DNA of 64,000 nucleotides. Source: Prevotellaceae bacterium HUN156 (GTDB lineage Bacteria; Bacteroidota; Bacteroidia; Bacteroidales; Bacteroidaceae). A program made the translations under genes and the position numbers. The notes below the pieces were generated by a model. It did no database searches and was not told where the DNA came from. It saw nothing but the letters and a program-made list of their open reading frames with translations. The stretch is taken from contig FPIT01000006.1 in NCBI GenBank assembly GCA_900119285.1, positions 179,433 through 243,432 of the forward strand, written 5' to 3'. This document shows positions 25,448 through 35,100 of the stretch, piece after piece (the stretch's first letter is position 1; each line of letters begins with the position of its first letter).

Positions 25448-26031
25448 TGTATCCAGAAAACGAAATATTCCGTGACGGCCTCGATGATCTGGCCGGACAC
25501 TACAAAGAAATACTCACCCTCTTAGGTGAAGACCCTAGTCGTGAAGGATTAGAGAAGACACCCATGCGCGTAGCCAAAGCCATGCAAGTATTGACACGCG
25601 GCTACGAGATGGATGCCCATCAAGTTCTCCGTGACGCACTTTTCAAGGAAGACTACAGTCAGATGGTTATCGTCAAAGATATCGACTTCTTCTCCTTGTG
25701 CGAACATCACATGCTCCCTTTCTATGGAAAGGTACACGTGGCATATATTCCTAATGGTTACATTACTGGACTCTCTAAAATTGCCCGCGTGGTAGATATC
25801 TTCAGCCACCGCCTACAAGTACAAGAGCGCATGACACTGCAAATCAAAGAATGCATTCAAGAAACGCTAAAACCTCTCGGCGTGATGGTTGTTGTTGAAG
25901 CCCGCCACATGTGTATGCAGATGCGTGGCGTAGAAAAACAAAACAGCATCACCACCACCAGCGACTTCTGTGGTGCTTTCAATCAAGCCAAAACACGTGA
26001 GGAGTTTATGAACCTCATACATAACCGATAA
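25447..26031 (+). CDS. folE: GTP cyclohydrolase I
   Basis: FolE opens GTP to dihydroneopterin triphosphate, the first step of folate synthesis. The 194-residue sequence has the zinc and catalytic motif [18 protein letters not shown], then [20 protein letters not shown] and the second zinc ligand region [12 protein letters not shown]. The length fits the type IA enzyme. It overlaps the SPOR gene by one base. Confidence 0.95.
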   Translation: MYPENEIFRDGLDDLAGHYKEILTLLGEDPSREGLEKTPMRVAKAMQVLTRGYEMDAHQVLRDALFKEDYSQMVIVKDIDFFSLCEHHMLPFYGKVHVAYIPNGYITGLSKIARVVDIFSHRLQVQERMTLQIKECIQETLKPLGVMVVVEARHMCMQMRGVEKQNSITTTSDFCGAFNQAKTREEFMNLIHNR

Positions 26032-26067
26032 CACATAATACACCTATTATTACTAATAACTACAACT

Positions 26068-26643
26068 ATGGAACAGTTCAACAGAGACAAGTACAAAAGG
26101 CAAACGCTACTTCGTGAGTTTTTCAACAGCTGCTTTGGAAGAATTGTTATCTTCATGGGCATCCTTTTTGTCCTTTACATCTTAGCACTCCTGACAACAC
26201 CGTCTTCTAAGAAGATGATGGCAGATACCATGGACAATATCCATGAGTGCCTGCAAGACAACGACAGCATCAAAGCTGACGAGTTGGATGAAACCCTCAG
26301 CAACATCAGTCGTACTATGACAACAGCCGATACCACATTAACGAATCGGGAAGCATTGAAAATGTTCCATAAGTATAATCGTCTAGCAGTCTATCGCCAT
26401 GCAGGCTTTAAGACTGTTCACGTCATCAACGGTATCTATCCTCAGGGCCGTCGCATCAGCATTGGCATCTTCGGAACAGTTGTCTCAACCATCCATTACG
26501 GAGACTTAGTACTTTCAACAGGTGCAATACGCGGAGAATATGGAAAGCGACTGAACGATCCCTTGGAGAATGTTCCTGATGATGACTTCGGTGAGAATCC
26601 TCATGTAGAACCCTACCACTATCAAGGTAATCCTGATAACTAA
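26068..26643 (+). CDS. Single-pass membrane protein of unknown function
   Basis: The 191-residue frame has a basic N-terminus, one hydrophobic helix at about residues 26-46 (IVIFMGILFVLYILALL) and a soluble C-terminal part of about 140 residues with an acidic end. It stands one base before the membrane-bound regulator gene, so the two are almost certainly translated together, and it may be its partner or sensor. I do not recognise the family. Confidence 0.65.
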   Translation: MEQFNRDKYKRQTLLREFFNSCFGRIVIFMGILFVLYILALLTTPSSKKMMADTMDNIHECLQDNDSIKADELDETLSNISRTMTTADTTLTNREALKMFHKYNRLAVYRHAGFKTVHVINGIYPQGRRISIGIFGTVVSTIHYGDLVLSTGAIRGEYGKRLNDPLENVPDDDFGENPHVEPYHYQGNPDN

Positions 26644-26644
26644 A

Positions 26645-27349
26645 ATGAAACAGCAATATGCCGTCATAGTACTCTTTGTACTGATTATCGCTTCCAGTCT
26701 CACCAGTCTTGGCAGTTATCATTCTACTAGCCAATTGGTAAACGAGGATATGAGCAGGGCGCTTGCTCTTACTTTGAAGGAACAGCAGGGTGACGTCATT
26801 AATCAGGACACTATCCGTACTTTCAACAGTCACCTGCAGATAGCTGCATTACGAGGAAAGGCGACGCTGGCTGTAGACACTCGCGGGCAGAACTTCAAAG
26901 CCTATGCTCATTGTTCTAAAGCGACCATCATCAGTCTTTCTAATCAGCGACCTGCTATCATACTCTGGATACTAACAGGCTTTTGGGCATTATTTATATG
27001 GCATCGCCGTCAGCAGGCCAATACCATTCATCAGTTACCTATCGCCTTGGCATATAGCAACACAATTGGCGGTCTGTCCTACTCAGAGGAAGATAAACGT
27101 TTTTATGCGGCAGATGGCAACCAAGTACAGCTTACCCCCATGCAGCATCAGCTGATGGAGATGTTCTTTCAATCTCCCTCACATTCATTAACAAAAGCAG
27201 AAATCTGCAATGCTCTTTGGCCTAAGAAACCAGATGCCAGCGACACACTCTACACACTTATTCGCAGACTAAAGCCAGTAGTAGAGCGGTATTCCAGCCT
27301 CAGAATTGAATCAGACAGAAGTAAAGCTTACACCCTGAAAGTCAAATAG
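26645..27349 (+). CDS. Membrane-anchored winged-helix transcription regulator (ToxR/CadC-like topology)
   Basis: The 234-residue protein has a hydrophobic segment at about residues 6-24 and a second at about 103-120 (IILWILTGFWALFIW), leaving an extracytoplasmic loop of about 80 residues. The C-terminal 85 residues form an OmpR/PhoB-type winged helix (QVQLTPMQHQLMEMFFQSP, LTKAEICNALWPKKPDASDTLYTLIRRLKPVVE). There is no receiver domain. By topology it could pass an envelope signal straight to DNA. Tandem 11-bp repeats directly downstream (27379-27400), before the DUF2723 gene, are a plausible binding site. Confidence 0.8.
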   Translation: MKQQYAVIVLFVLIIASSLTSLGSYHSTSQLVNEDMSRALALTLKEQQGDVINQDTIRTFNSHLQIAALRGKATLAVDTRGQNFKAYAHCSKATIISLSNQRPAIILWILTGFWALFIWHRRQQANTIHQLPIALAYSNTIGGLSYSEEDKRFYAADGNQVQLTPMQHQLMEMFFQSPSHSLTKAEICNALWPKKPDASDTLYTLIRRLKPVVERYSSLRIESDRSKAYTLKVK

Positions 27350-27359
27350 ATAACAATAC

Positions 27360-27400
27360 TGTCATTATCCTGACAATCAAATGTCAGACAAATGTCAGAT
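27360..27400 (+). promoter_or_regulatory. TGTCA-box cluster with tandem 11-bp direct repeats
   Basis: TGTCATTATCCTGACA (inverted pair, 27360-27375) is followed by AAATGTCAGAC and AAATGTCAGAT in exact tandem (27379-27389 and 27390-27400). An 11-bp step matches the binding geometry of OmpR/PhoB-type dimers. A near-consensus -7 box TACCTTCG follows at about 27431. Confidence 0.5.
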
Positions 27401-27465
27401 TGCTTTTTCGCACCTTTAGTTGTTTATTGCTACCTTCGCCGAAAAAAATAATCAAGCGAAGCATT

Positions 27466-30240
27466 ATGCGACAAACAACATTCTCAAGAATCAACACCTA
27501 CACGGCATGGTGTCTCTTCATCATTGCCGCCATTGTCTACGGACTAACCGTTGAGCCTACGGCCAGTTTATGGGACTGTCCGGAGTTTATTGCCTGTGGC
27601 TATAAATTAGAGATAGGACATCCACCTGGAGCACCTTTCTTTATGTTAGTAGCTAATCTCTTTTCTCAGGTAGCTTTTGACAGAGCCCATGTGGCAATCA
27701 TGGTAAATCTATTGTCTGCCCTACTCAGTGCAGGCTGCATCTTCTTTTTATTCCTCACCATCACGCATCTTGCAAAAAAACTGATTTGCTCAGAGAATGA
27801 ATCTATGACCATTTCCAGAGCTATTATTATTGAAGCATGCGGCGTGACGGGTGCACTGGCTTACACTTTCAGCGATACCTTTTGGTACTCTGCTGTTGAA
27901 GCAGAAGTATACGCCTTCTCCAGTTTTCTTACAGCCCTCATGTTTTGGCTAATCCTTAAATGGGAAGACAAAAAGGAAGACCGATGGATTATTCTGATTG
28001 CCTATATTACAGGATTGTCCATTGGCGTCCACCTGCTATGCCTACTGTGTTTGCCGGCAATGTCCTTCGTGGTGTATTACCGACTAACGAAGCGTGTTAC
28101 ACTCATTGGTTGCCTGGAAACGTTGATAGCAGGTGCCTTACTTGTGGGGATCATACTCTTTGGGATTATTCCCGGTGCAGTAAAACTGGGTGGTTACATT
28201 CTTCTACTCATTGGAGTACTTATCGTTGCTTATTACAAGATACGTCAAAGACTACTCAAGTTGTCGATTGCCTGCCTATTAATGATACTCGCTGGCTACA
28301 GCAGCTATGGTGTCATCTACATTCGTGCACATGCCAACCCTCCGATGTGTGAGAATGCACCAGATAATTTCTCCACTTTGGGCAGCTATCTAAACCGCGA
28401 ACAGTATGGAGAAAAGCCACTTTATCCCCGTATCTATTCTATGCGACACGCAAAGGCTTACGAGGACTGGATGGGCGACATCAAGACTAACGACGGCATT
28501 CCGACCAAAGAGGAGAATCTGCGTTTCTTCATCACTTATCAGATGAACTTCATGTATTGGCGTTACTTTCTCTGGAACTTCGTAGGTCGACAGAACAACA
28601 TTCAAGGCTATGGTGAAGTGGAACATGGCAATTGGATAACGGGCATTCGTTGGATAGACGACAGGCTGTTAGGGTGTGACACGTCAAAACTTCCATCAGA
28701 CCTTTCACAAAATAAAGGGCGAAACGAGTTCTATGCCTTACCGCTATTACTTGGGCTGGCAGGCATCTTCTGGCAATGGCAACGAGGCAGTAAGGGCAGA
28801 CAGCAACTATGGATAATCTCTTTACTATTCGTTATGACGGGATTGGCCATTGTAGTCTATATCAATCAGACACCACTCGAGCCACGTGAGCGCGACTATG
28901 CTTATGCTGGTTCATTCTATGCCTTCGCCATCTGGATTGGTCTTGGAGTAGCCGCTGTCTATGAATTGCTGAAGAAAAGGCTGAAAAAACAGCAAGTATC
29001 TCTTGCTTGTCTGGTAGCATTAGCATGTCTTATAGTACCTTTACAGATGGTTAGCCAGACATGGGATGACCATGATCGTTCAGGACGTTACACCTGTCGT
29101 GACTTTGGCATAAACTATCTGGAAAGCATGCAATCGGAAGGGAATCCCATCATTCTGACAAATGGCGACAACGATACCTTCCCTTTATGGTATAATCAAG
29201 AGGTTGAGGGCATAAGAACTGACACACGGGATTGCAATATGGAATATTTACAAACCGATTGGTATATCGACCAAATGAAGCGTCCTGCCTATAACTCACC
29301 TGCATTACCCATCAGTTGGAAGCACAAAGATTATCAAGCAGGCAAACGGGATTATATCTTTATTCGCCCAGAGTTAAAAGCAGAAATTCAGCAATTGATG
29401 GTGCAAAATCCCGATAAGGCAAAGAAACTGTTAGGAGAGCAACCGTTCGAACTGAGAAACATTATCAGCAAATGGATTCTCAACGACCAAGAAGAGATGC
29501 AATGCATACCGACAGACAGCGTCACCATTGGCGATATGACAATCTCATTCAAAGACAAGAAGGTACTATACAAAAACGACCTGATGGTTCTTGAGATGCT
29601 GTCACACGCCGATTGGAGCCGTCCCATTTACCTCTCCATCAGCACTGGTCCTAACTTGTTGTCATTTCTCCGCGACCATTTAGTACTGGAAGGACTTGCC
29701 TATCGCATCTCTCCTTCTACCAAGCATCAACGTATAGATGTAGAACGACTCTACGAAAACGTCATGTATCGTTTCCGCTATGGCGGCCTCAGCACAAAGG
29801 GTATCTATGTGGACGAAGATGTAAAACATCTAGCAAACACGCACCAACTGGTAATGAGCATACTCATAGACTCTTTGCTCCAACAAGAGGACACAAAGAG
29901 AGCTTTAGCAGTATGCAGAAAGTGGCAACAAGTAATGCCAGCAGAAAATGTACCTTACACCAACGATGCCCTTTCTATGGCTCATTGTTTCTACCTCACT
30001 CATCATGCCAAACAAGGCGATGAGATCGTCAACAATCTGTTACGTCGCTCTGAAGAGTGGCTCTCATGGATAGAGACCATCCACCCCACCCGACGCGCGG
30101 GCTCTCTATATTCTCAGTATACCTGGCTGCAGACCATGCAACAAGCACTATCCATAGCCAGACTATTTGAAAGAAACAAAATCTATCATCAATACAGCAA
30201 TCAATATGAATACCACATCCGACAATACCCACAAGACTAA
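27466..30240 (+). CDS. DUF2723 multi-pass membrane protein (protein O-mannosyltransferase-like)
   Basis: From the ATG at 27466 the protein has 924 residues. The first third is a GT-C-like membrane region with VEPTASLWDCPEFIACGYKLEIGHPPGAP, the DUF2723 signature (first-loop acidic residue plus HPPG). More helices follow to about residue 545, then a soluble domain with NGDNDTFPLWY. Relatives include TMEM260-type O-mannosyltransferases. In Bacteroidales this family is a candidate for the general protein O-glycosylation system; that is inference. The 22 codons before the chosen start read as promoter sequence. Confidence 0.8.
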   Translation: MRQTTFSRINTYTAWCLFIIAAIVYGLTVEPTASLWDCPEFIACGYKLEIGHPPGAPFFMLVANLFSQVAFDRAHVAIMVNLLSALLSAGCIFFLFLTITHLAKKLICSENESMTISRAIIIEACGVTGALAYTFSDTFWYSAVEAEVYAFSSFLTALMFWLILKWEDKKEDRWIILIAYITGLSIGVHLLCLLCLPAMSFVVYYRLTKRVTLIGCLETLIAGALLVGIILFGIIPGAVKLGGYILLLIGVLIVAYYKIRQRLLKLSIACLLMILAGYSSYGVIYIRAHANPPMCENAPDNFSTLGSYLNREQYGEKPLYPRIYSMRHAKAYEDWMGDIKTNDGIPTKEENLRFFITYQMNFMYWRYFLWNFVGRQNNIQGYGEVEHGNWITGIRWIDDRLLGCDTSKLPSDLSQNKGRNEFYALPLLLGLAGIFWQWQRGSKGRQQLWIISLLFVMTGLAIVVYINQTPLEPRERDYAYAGSFYAFAIWIGLGVAAVYELLKKRLKKQQVSLACLVALACLIVPLQMVSQTWDDHDRSGRYTCRDFGINYLESMQSEGNPIILTNGDNDTFPLWYNQEVEGIRTDTRDCNMEYLQTDWYIDQMKRPAYNSPALPISWKHKDYQAGKRDYIFIRPELKAEIQQLMVQNPDKAKKLLGEQPFELRNIISKWILNDQEEMQCIPTDSVTIGDMTISFKDKKVLYKNDLMVLEMLSHADWSRPIYLSISTGPNLLSFLRDHLVLEGLAYRISPSTKHQRIDVERLYENVMYRFRYGGLSTKGIYVDEDVKHLANTHQLVMSILIDSLLQQEDTKRALAVCRKWQQVMPAENVPYTNDALSMAHCFYLTHHAKQGDEIVNNLLRRSEEWLSWIETIHPTRRAGSLYSQYTWLQTMQQALSIARLFERNKIYHQYSNQYEYHIRQYPQD

Positions 30241-30451
30241 GTTTTCTGTTTCCTTATGCACACCTAGTCGCCTCATCATCCTTTCTGCTTGCATTCTGAT
30301 AGCAGTTGGTTACGTGCTAATGACAGGTTCAGGAAGTACTGAGCAGGCTTTCAATTCAGACATTTTCTCACCTCGTCGCATTGTCATAGCGCCAACGTTG
30401 TGTCTGGCAGGTTACTTGTTAATCATCATCGGAATTCTCTATAAGAAGTAA
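30206..30451 (+). CDS. DUF3098 small membrane protein (81 aa)
   Basis: Two hydrophobic helices (about residues 22-40 and 58-77) flank the family signature TGSGSTEQAFNSDIFSPRRI. The ATG at 30206 overlaps the end of the DUF2723 gene by 35 bases in another frame. In many relatives this gene follows ftsX; here it is uncoupled from ftsX. Function unknown. Confidence 0.8.
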   Translation: MNTTSDNTHKTKFSVSLCTPSRLIILSACILIAVGYVLMTGSGSTEQAFNSDIFSPRRIVIAPTLCLAGYLLIIIGILYKK

Positions 30452-30457
30452 GTCCAT

Positions 30458-30547
30458 GAGTACGGGCCTCAGTACAGAGGCTCCGTACTCCAGTACTTTA
30501 GCCTCCGTACTCGAGTATTTTAGGCTCCGTACTGCAGTATTACACGC
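30458..30547. repeat. 22-bp tandem repeat (GGCTCCGTACTCCAGTACTTTA)
   Basis: Three full units and one diverged unit at 22-base spacing, each with an inner near-palindrome GTACTCCAGTAC. It lies between the DUF3098 gene and the tRNA terminator. The 22-base period equals that of the unrelated arrays at 12581 and 48940. Confidence 0.85.
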
Positions 30548-30569
30548 ATTGTACTCCTCGAAATCAGGT

Positions 30570-30611
30570 AAAAAAAGAAAGAAGTTACAGCCTTTTGACT
30601 ATAACTTCTTT
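30570..30611 (-). terminator. Terminator of tRNA-Pro
   Basis: AAAGAAGTTA (30578-30587) pairs with TAACTTCTTT (30602-30611). On the minus strand a C and six T follow. It lies ten bases past the tRNA 3' end. Confidence 0.85.
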
Positions 30612-30620
30612 AACTTTCGT

Positions 30621-30692
30621 CGGGATTACTGGACTCGAACCAGCGACCTCGCGCCCCCCAGACGTGTGCGCTACCAACTGCGCTAAATCCCG
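30621..30692 (-). tRNA. tRNA-Pro (anticodon GGG)
   Basis: The minus strand folds into a complete cloverleaf of 72 bases without encoded CCA. The acceptor stem is CGGGATT/AATCCCG, the D-arm GCGC/GCGC, and the T-arm GCTGG-TTCGAGT-CCAGT. The anticodon loop CTGGGGG has GGG at 34-36. The anticodon stem CACGT/GCGCG has an A-C mismatch at pair 28-42 where A-T would be expected. Confidence 0.93.
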
Positions 30693-30715
30693 ATCGTTTT
30701 GCTGTTAAGCGGCTG

Positions 30716-30747
30716 CAAAGGTACTACGTTTTTTTGAATCCTGCAAA
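30716..30747 (-). promoter_or_regulatory. Promoter of tRNA-Pro
   Basis: Minus-strand TTTG (30747-30744), 20 bases, TACCTTTG (30723-30716). The spacer has GGATTCAAAAAAAC as in the promoters at 2473 and 12325. Confidence 0.85.
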
Positions 30748-30793
30748 TTTTCCATGTACTTTTTGCCAAAAAATTATATAATTAATGTAATTC

Positions 30794-30825
30794 CTTGGTG
30801 CATCATCAAATATTTTGTACTTTTG
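30794..30825 (+). promoter_or_regulatory. Promoter of aroA
   Basis: CTTG (30794-30797), 20 bases, TACTTTTG (30818-30825), 36 bases before the ATG at 30862. Confidence 0.65.
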
Positions 30826-30861
30826 TGAGTTATTATAAATATAATAAACAACACGAAGCAC

Positions 30862-32118
30862 ATGCATTACGATATAACGGCCCCTGCCCTTCTGAACCAG
30901 ACCGTCAAGTTACCGGCATCAAAGAGTATCTCTAACCGTGCCTTGGTTATCTATGCGTTGTCTGGTGGAGACATTCTTCCTGAGAACCTGTCCGACTGCG
31001 ATGACACAGAGGTCATCATCAGTGCACTCAGAAACAATCCCTACGAGATAAACATTAAGGCCGCAGGTACTGCTATGCGCTTCATGACTGCTTATCTGGC
31101 TACTCGTACTGGTGAAGAGCATATTCTCACAGGAACCGAGCGCATGCAGCATCGTCCTATTCGCATCTTGGTAGATGCTTTACGTCAGTTAGGCGCCGAC
31201 ATTGAATACCTTGGCGAAGATGGATTTCCTCCTCTTCGTATCAGAGGACGTCAACTAGAAGGTGGACAACTAGAGGTAGCAGGCAATATCAGTTCACAAT
31301 ACATCTCTGCATTATTGCTTATCGGTCCCTGTCTTCGCGATGGTCTGACACTGCGTATGACGGGCGATATCATCTCACGCCCATACATTGACCTTACACT
31401 TTGGACAATGCGCGAATTTGGCGCAGAAGCTGAATGGAGCACCTTTGGTACTATTACCGTAAGCAACAAGCCCTATCAGAAGCGTCCATATTTCATTGAA
31501 AACGACTGGAGCGCCGCATCCTATTGGTATGAAATGATGGCTCTTTCAAAGAATATGGATGATGAGATACGATTGGAAGGACTGATGAATGCCTCTAAGC
31601 AAGGGGATTCCAGTGTGCGCTACATCTTCAGTTTGTTAGGAGTGAAGAGTTCTTTCGGTACTACTCAAGAGGGAATACCCACCACTGTCACACTACGCCA
31701 CTCCGGTCGTTGTGTGCCACGCCTTGAATATGATTTTGTCAACTCGCCCGACTTAGCACAGACCTTTGTAGTCTGCTGCGCCATGATGGGTGTACCATTT
31801 CATTTCCACGGACTATCAACACTGAAGATTAAGGAGACCGACCGCATAGAAGCACTCAAGACTGAGATGCGCAAACTGGGATTCGTTATCCGCGACATTG
31901 ATGGTTGTGAATTATATTGGGACGGCGAGCGCTGTGAACCACAATATGAGAGTGGCATTGATACTTACGAAGATCACCGTATGGCACTGGCATTTGCACC
32001 AGCCATTTTCCGCTTAGAACATCTCCGCATCAACAATCCGCAGGTTGTTACCAAGTCATATCCCAAGTTTTGGGAAGACCTCAAAGCCGCAAGTTTTGAA
32101 GTAAAAAGTGAAGAGTAA
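30862..32118 (+). CDS. aroA: 3-phosphoshikimate 1-carboxyvinyltransferase (EPSP synthase)
   Basis: AroA joins shikimate 3-phosphate and phosphoenolpyruvate in aromatic amino acid synthesis. The 418-residue protein shows LPASKSISNRAL (substrate lysine), AGTAMRFMTAYLA, the IKETDRIEAL motif with its key Lys and Arg, and EDHRMALAFAPA. All are hallmarks of the family, although a few positions (ASKSIS, AGTAMRF) follow the Bacteroidota variant. The stop is seven bases before the next gene. Confidence 0.95.
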   Translation: MHYDITAPALLNQTVKLPASKSISNRALVIYALSGGDILPENLSDCDDTEVIISALRNNPYEINIKAAGTAMRFMTAYLATRTGEEHILTGTERMQHRPIRILVDALRQLGADIEYLGEDGFPPLRIRGRQLEGGQLEVAGNISSQYISALLLIGPCLRDGLTLRMTGDIISRPYIDLTLWTMREFGAEAEWSTFGTITVSNKPYQKRPYFIENDWSAASYWYEMMALSKNMDDEIRLEGLMNASKQGDSSVRYIFSLLGVKSSFGTTQEGIPTTVTLRHSGRCVPRLEYDFVNSPDLAQTFVVCCAMMGVPFHFHGLSTLKIKETDRIEALKTEMRKLGFVIRDIDGCELYWDGERCEPQYESGIDTYEDHRMALAFAPAIFRLEHLRINNPQVVTKSYPKFWEDLKAASFEVKSEE

Positions 32119-32124
32119 AAGATT

Positions 32125-35100
32125 ATGCAATTTCTGTTGATAGTCGTTATATCATTAGTGGTGCTGGGCATCATTGCTGCTATCGCTTCCATCGGTAGCA
32201 CGGACGAACCTATCGTACAGAAAGAGGGCGACTGTGCATCATGCACAAGCAGTACGGATTGCAAATTAAAGGAACTGAAGGAAGATATTAGAAAGAAGAA
32301 AGAAGAAAAGTGTCATCATCATTCAGAGGTGACCCAAAATACTAATCTCTTACTTCTTGCTTCCTGCTTCTTGCTTCTTACTTCCTGTTCCACCAAGAAC
32401 AACACCGCACAGAGCCGCTTCTGGCAGTCATTCACTGCCCGTTACAACACGTACTACAACGGTTCTGAAGCATTCATTGATGGAAATCTTGAGAAGGAGA
32501 ACGGCAACAAAGACAACTATACCGAGCTCATTCCACTCTACCCCGTTGGCAATAAACAGAGTCGCGACTTAGGTAAGAGTCAGTATGACCGTGCTATTGA
32601 GAAGGCGGAGAAGGCCATCAAGATGCATAGCATTAAGAAGCGTCCTGAATGGAACAAGAGTCGTCGCAAGACAGCCAAAGACATTGAGTGGCTCAGTCGT
32701 CGAGAATATAATCCATTCCTATGGCATGCATGGTTGCTACTGGGTAAGTCACAGTTTCAACAAGGCAACTTTGAAGAGGCAGCAGCCACATTCTCTTATA
32801 TGTCGCGCCTCTATCAGACACAACCAGCCATCAACGGCATTGCCCGTGCTTGGCAGGCTAAAAGTTATACAGAGTTAGACTGGCTCTACGATGCAGAGGA
32901 CATTATCACTAAGCAGCAACGCGACACAATCCACTATCGGGCAGTAAAGGACTGGGACTACACACTTGCAAACTATTACATTCGCAGTCAGCGCTACCAA
33001 GAGGCACTTCCCTATCTCCGCAAGGTCATCAAGCATGAGACGCGTCGCAAGCAGAAGGCGCGTGAATGGTTCTTATTGGGACAGATTCAGAGTCTGTTAG
33101 GTCAGAAGCAAGAGGCATACAAGTCGTTCAAGCATGTAGTACGTCTCAACCCTCCCTACGAGTTAGAGTTTAATGCCCGCATTGCCCAAACCGAGGTAAT
33201 GCCAGCCACCGATGCTAAACATAAGATCAGCAAACTGAAGCGCATGGCTCGCTCTGACAACAATAAAGAATATTTAGACCAAGTATACTATGCCATGGGT
33301 AATGTACATCTTACTCAGCGCGACACCACGCAGGCCATCGAAGCCTATGAAGAAGGTTGCAAGAGGTCAACACGCAATGGCATTGAAAAAGGTGTGCTCT
33401 TGTTGACATTGGGCAACCTCTATTGGGACAAGGAGAAATATGCCGATGCCCAACGCTGCTATGGTGAAGCTATCGGTTTGTTAGACAAAGAGCGCCCCGA
33501 CTACAAGCAGTTGTCTGAGCGTTCTAAGATTTTGGATGAGTTGGCGCCCCACACCAGTGCTGTAGAGCTACAAGACTCACTGCAACGTCTGGCTCTCATG
33601 TCTGAGACACAACGCAACAAAGTTATTGATAAGATTATCGAAGACCTTATCAAGAAAGAGAAGGAAGAACGCCGTGCCAAGGAAGAAGAGGAAGCGGAGA
33701 AAAAGCTGCAAGAGGAAGAAGCCAGAAATGGTGCTGCCGGCAATAGGAATAGAAACATACCAACAACTCCTGCCACCTCTACGCAGTCAGGACAATGGTA
33801 TTTCTATAATCCTCAAGCCGTTAATCAAGGTAAACAGCTTTTCCAGCGTCAATGGGGTAAGCGTGAGAATCAAGACAACTGGCAGCGCATCAACCAAACG
33901 GTGGTAAACTTTGCACAGGAAGGAGAAGAAAAACTAGACTCTCTAGAAGATCTAGATAATCTAGAGGCTCTAGACAACCTAGAGAGCAAAGACTCCATCG
34001 CCAGCGGGGAGCCAGCAGACACTAGTGCTCTCGACCCGCATAAGCGCGAATACTATCTGGCACAGATACCTTTCACGGATGAGCAGAAGGCAGAGAGCGA
34101 CAACCTCATTAAAGACGGATTATTCCATTCGGGCATTATCTTCAAAGACAAGCTCGACAATCTTCGTCTCGGTGAGAAAGCCCTTCATCGCCTCACTACT
34201 CAATATGCCGACTATGAGAACAATGACGAGGCACTTTATCACCTCTTCCTGCTCTTCTCACGCCAAGGTCGCACCACAGAAGCCAACAACTGTCTGGCAA
34301 TGCTGAAGCACGACTATCCCGAAAGCAATTGGACCATTCTGTTGTCTGACCCCAACTTCGCAGAGAATCAGCGTTTTGGTGTTCATATCGAAGACTCCAT
34401 CTACGCTGCCACCTACCAAGCTTTCAAAGACAACCGCTATCAAGAGATACACTCCAATAGCGCCCTCTCCGAGCAGCGCTTCCCCTTGGGACAACATCGT
34501 CCTAAGTTCCTCTTCATCGATGGTCTTAGTCTGCTGAACGAAGGCAATGCGAAAGCTTGTATAGAAAGCATGCAGAAAGTAGTAGAGCAATATCCACAGA
34601 GTGAGGTCAGCGAGATGGCGGGTATGATTATTCGTGGCGTTCAACAAGGCAGAACCCTTCATGGTGGCAAATTTGATATTGGTGATGTATGGTCACGCCG
34701 CTCCATCGATATGACCAGTGACTCTACACGCACTGACACGCTTAGCATTGAGCGTAATGCCAACTACATCTTCCTCTTGGCTTACCAGCCAGACTCCATC
34801 AATCAAAATCAGCTGCTCTACGAGATGGCGAAGTATAACTTCAGCAACTTCCTCGTGCGCAACTTCGATATCACCATCGACCAAGATGAATATGGATTAG
34901 CACGCATGCTCGTCAGTGGTTTCCTCAACTATGACGAAGCTCGTCAGTATGCCCGTCAGCTCTATACCGACAAGGCAATGGCGACATTGCTTCGTCCTTG
35001 TCGCAGCCTCATCGTCAGCGAAAAGAACCTCCGCTTGCTGGGCACCAACTATAGCTATCGTGACTACGAAGAGTTCTTCGAGAAAGAGTTGGAGCCATTG

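Noticed and set aside
30456..30686. 76-residue plus-strand frame
   Set aside because: It runs through the 22-bp array, a terminator and the tRNA.
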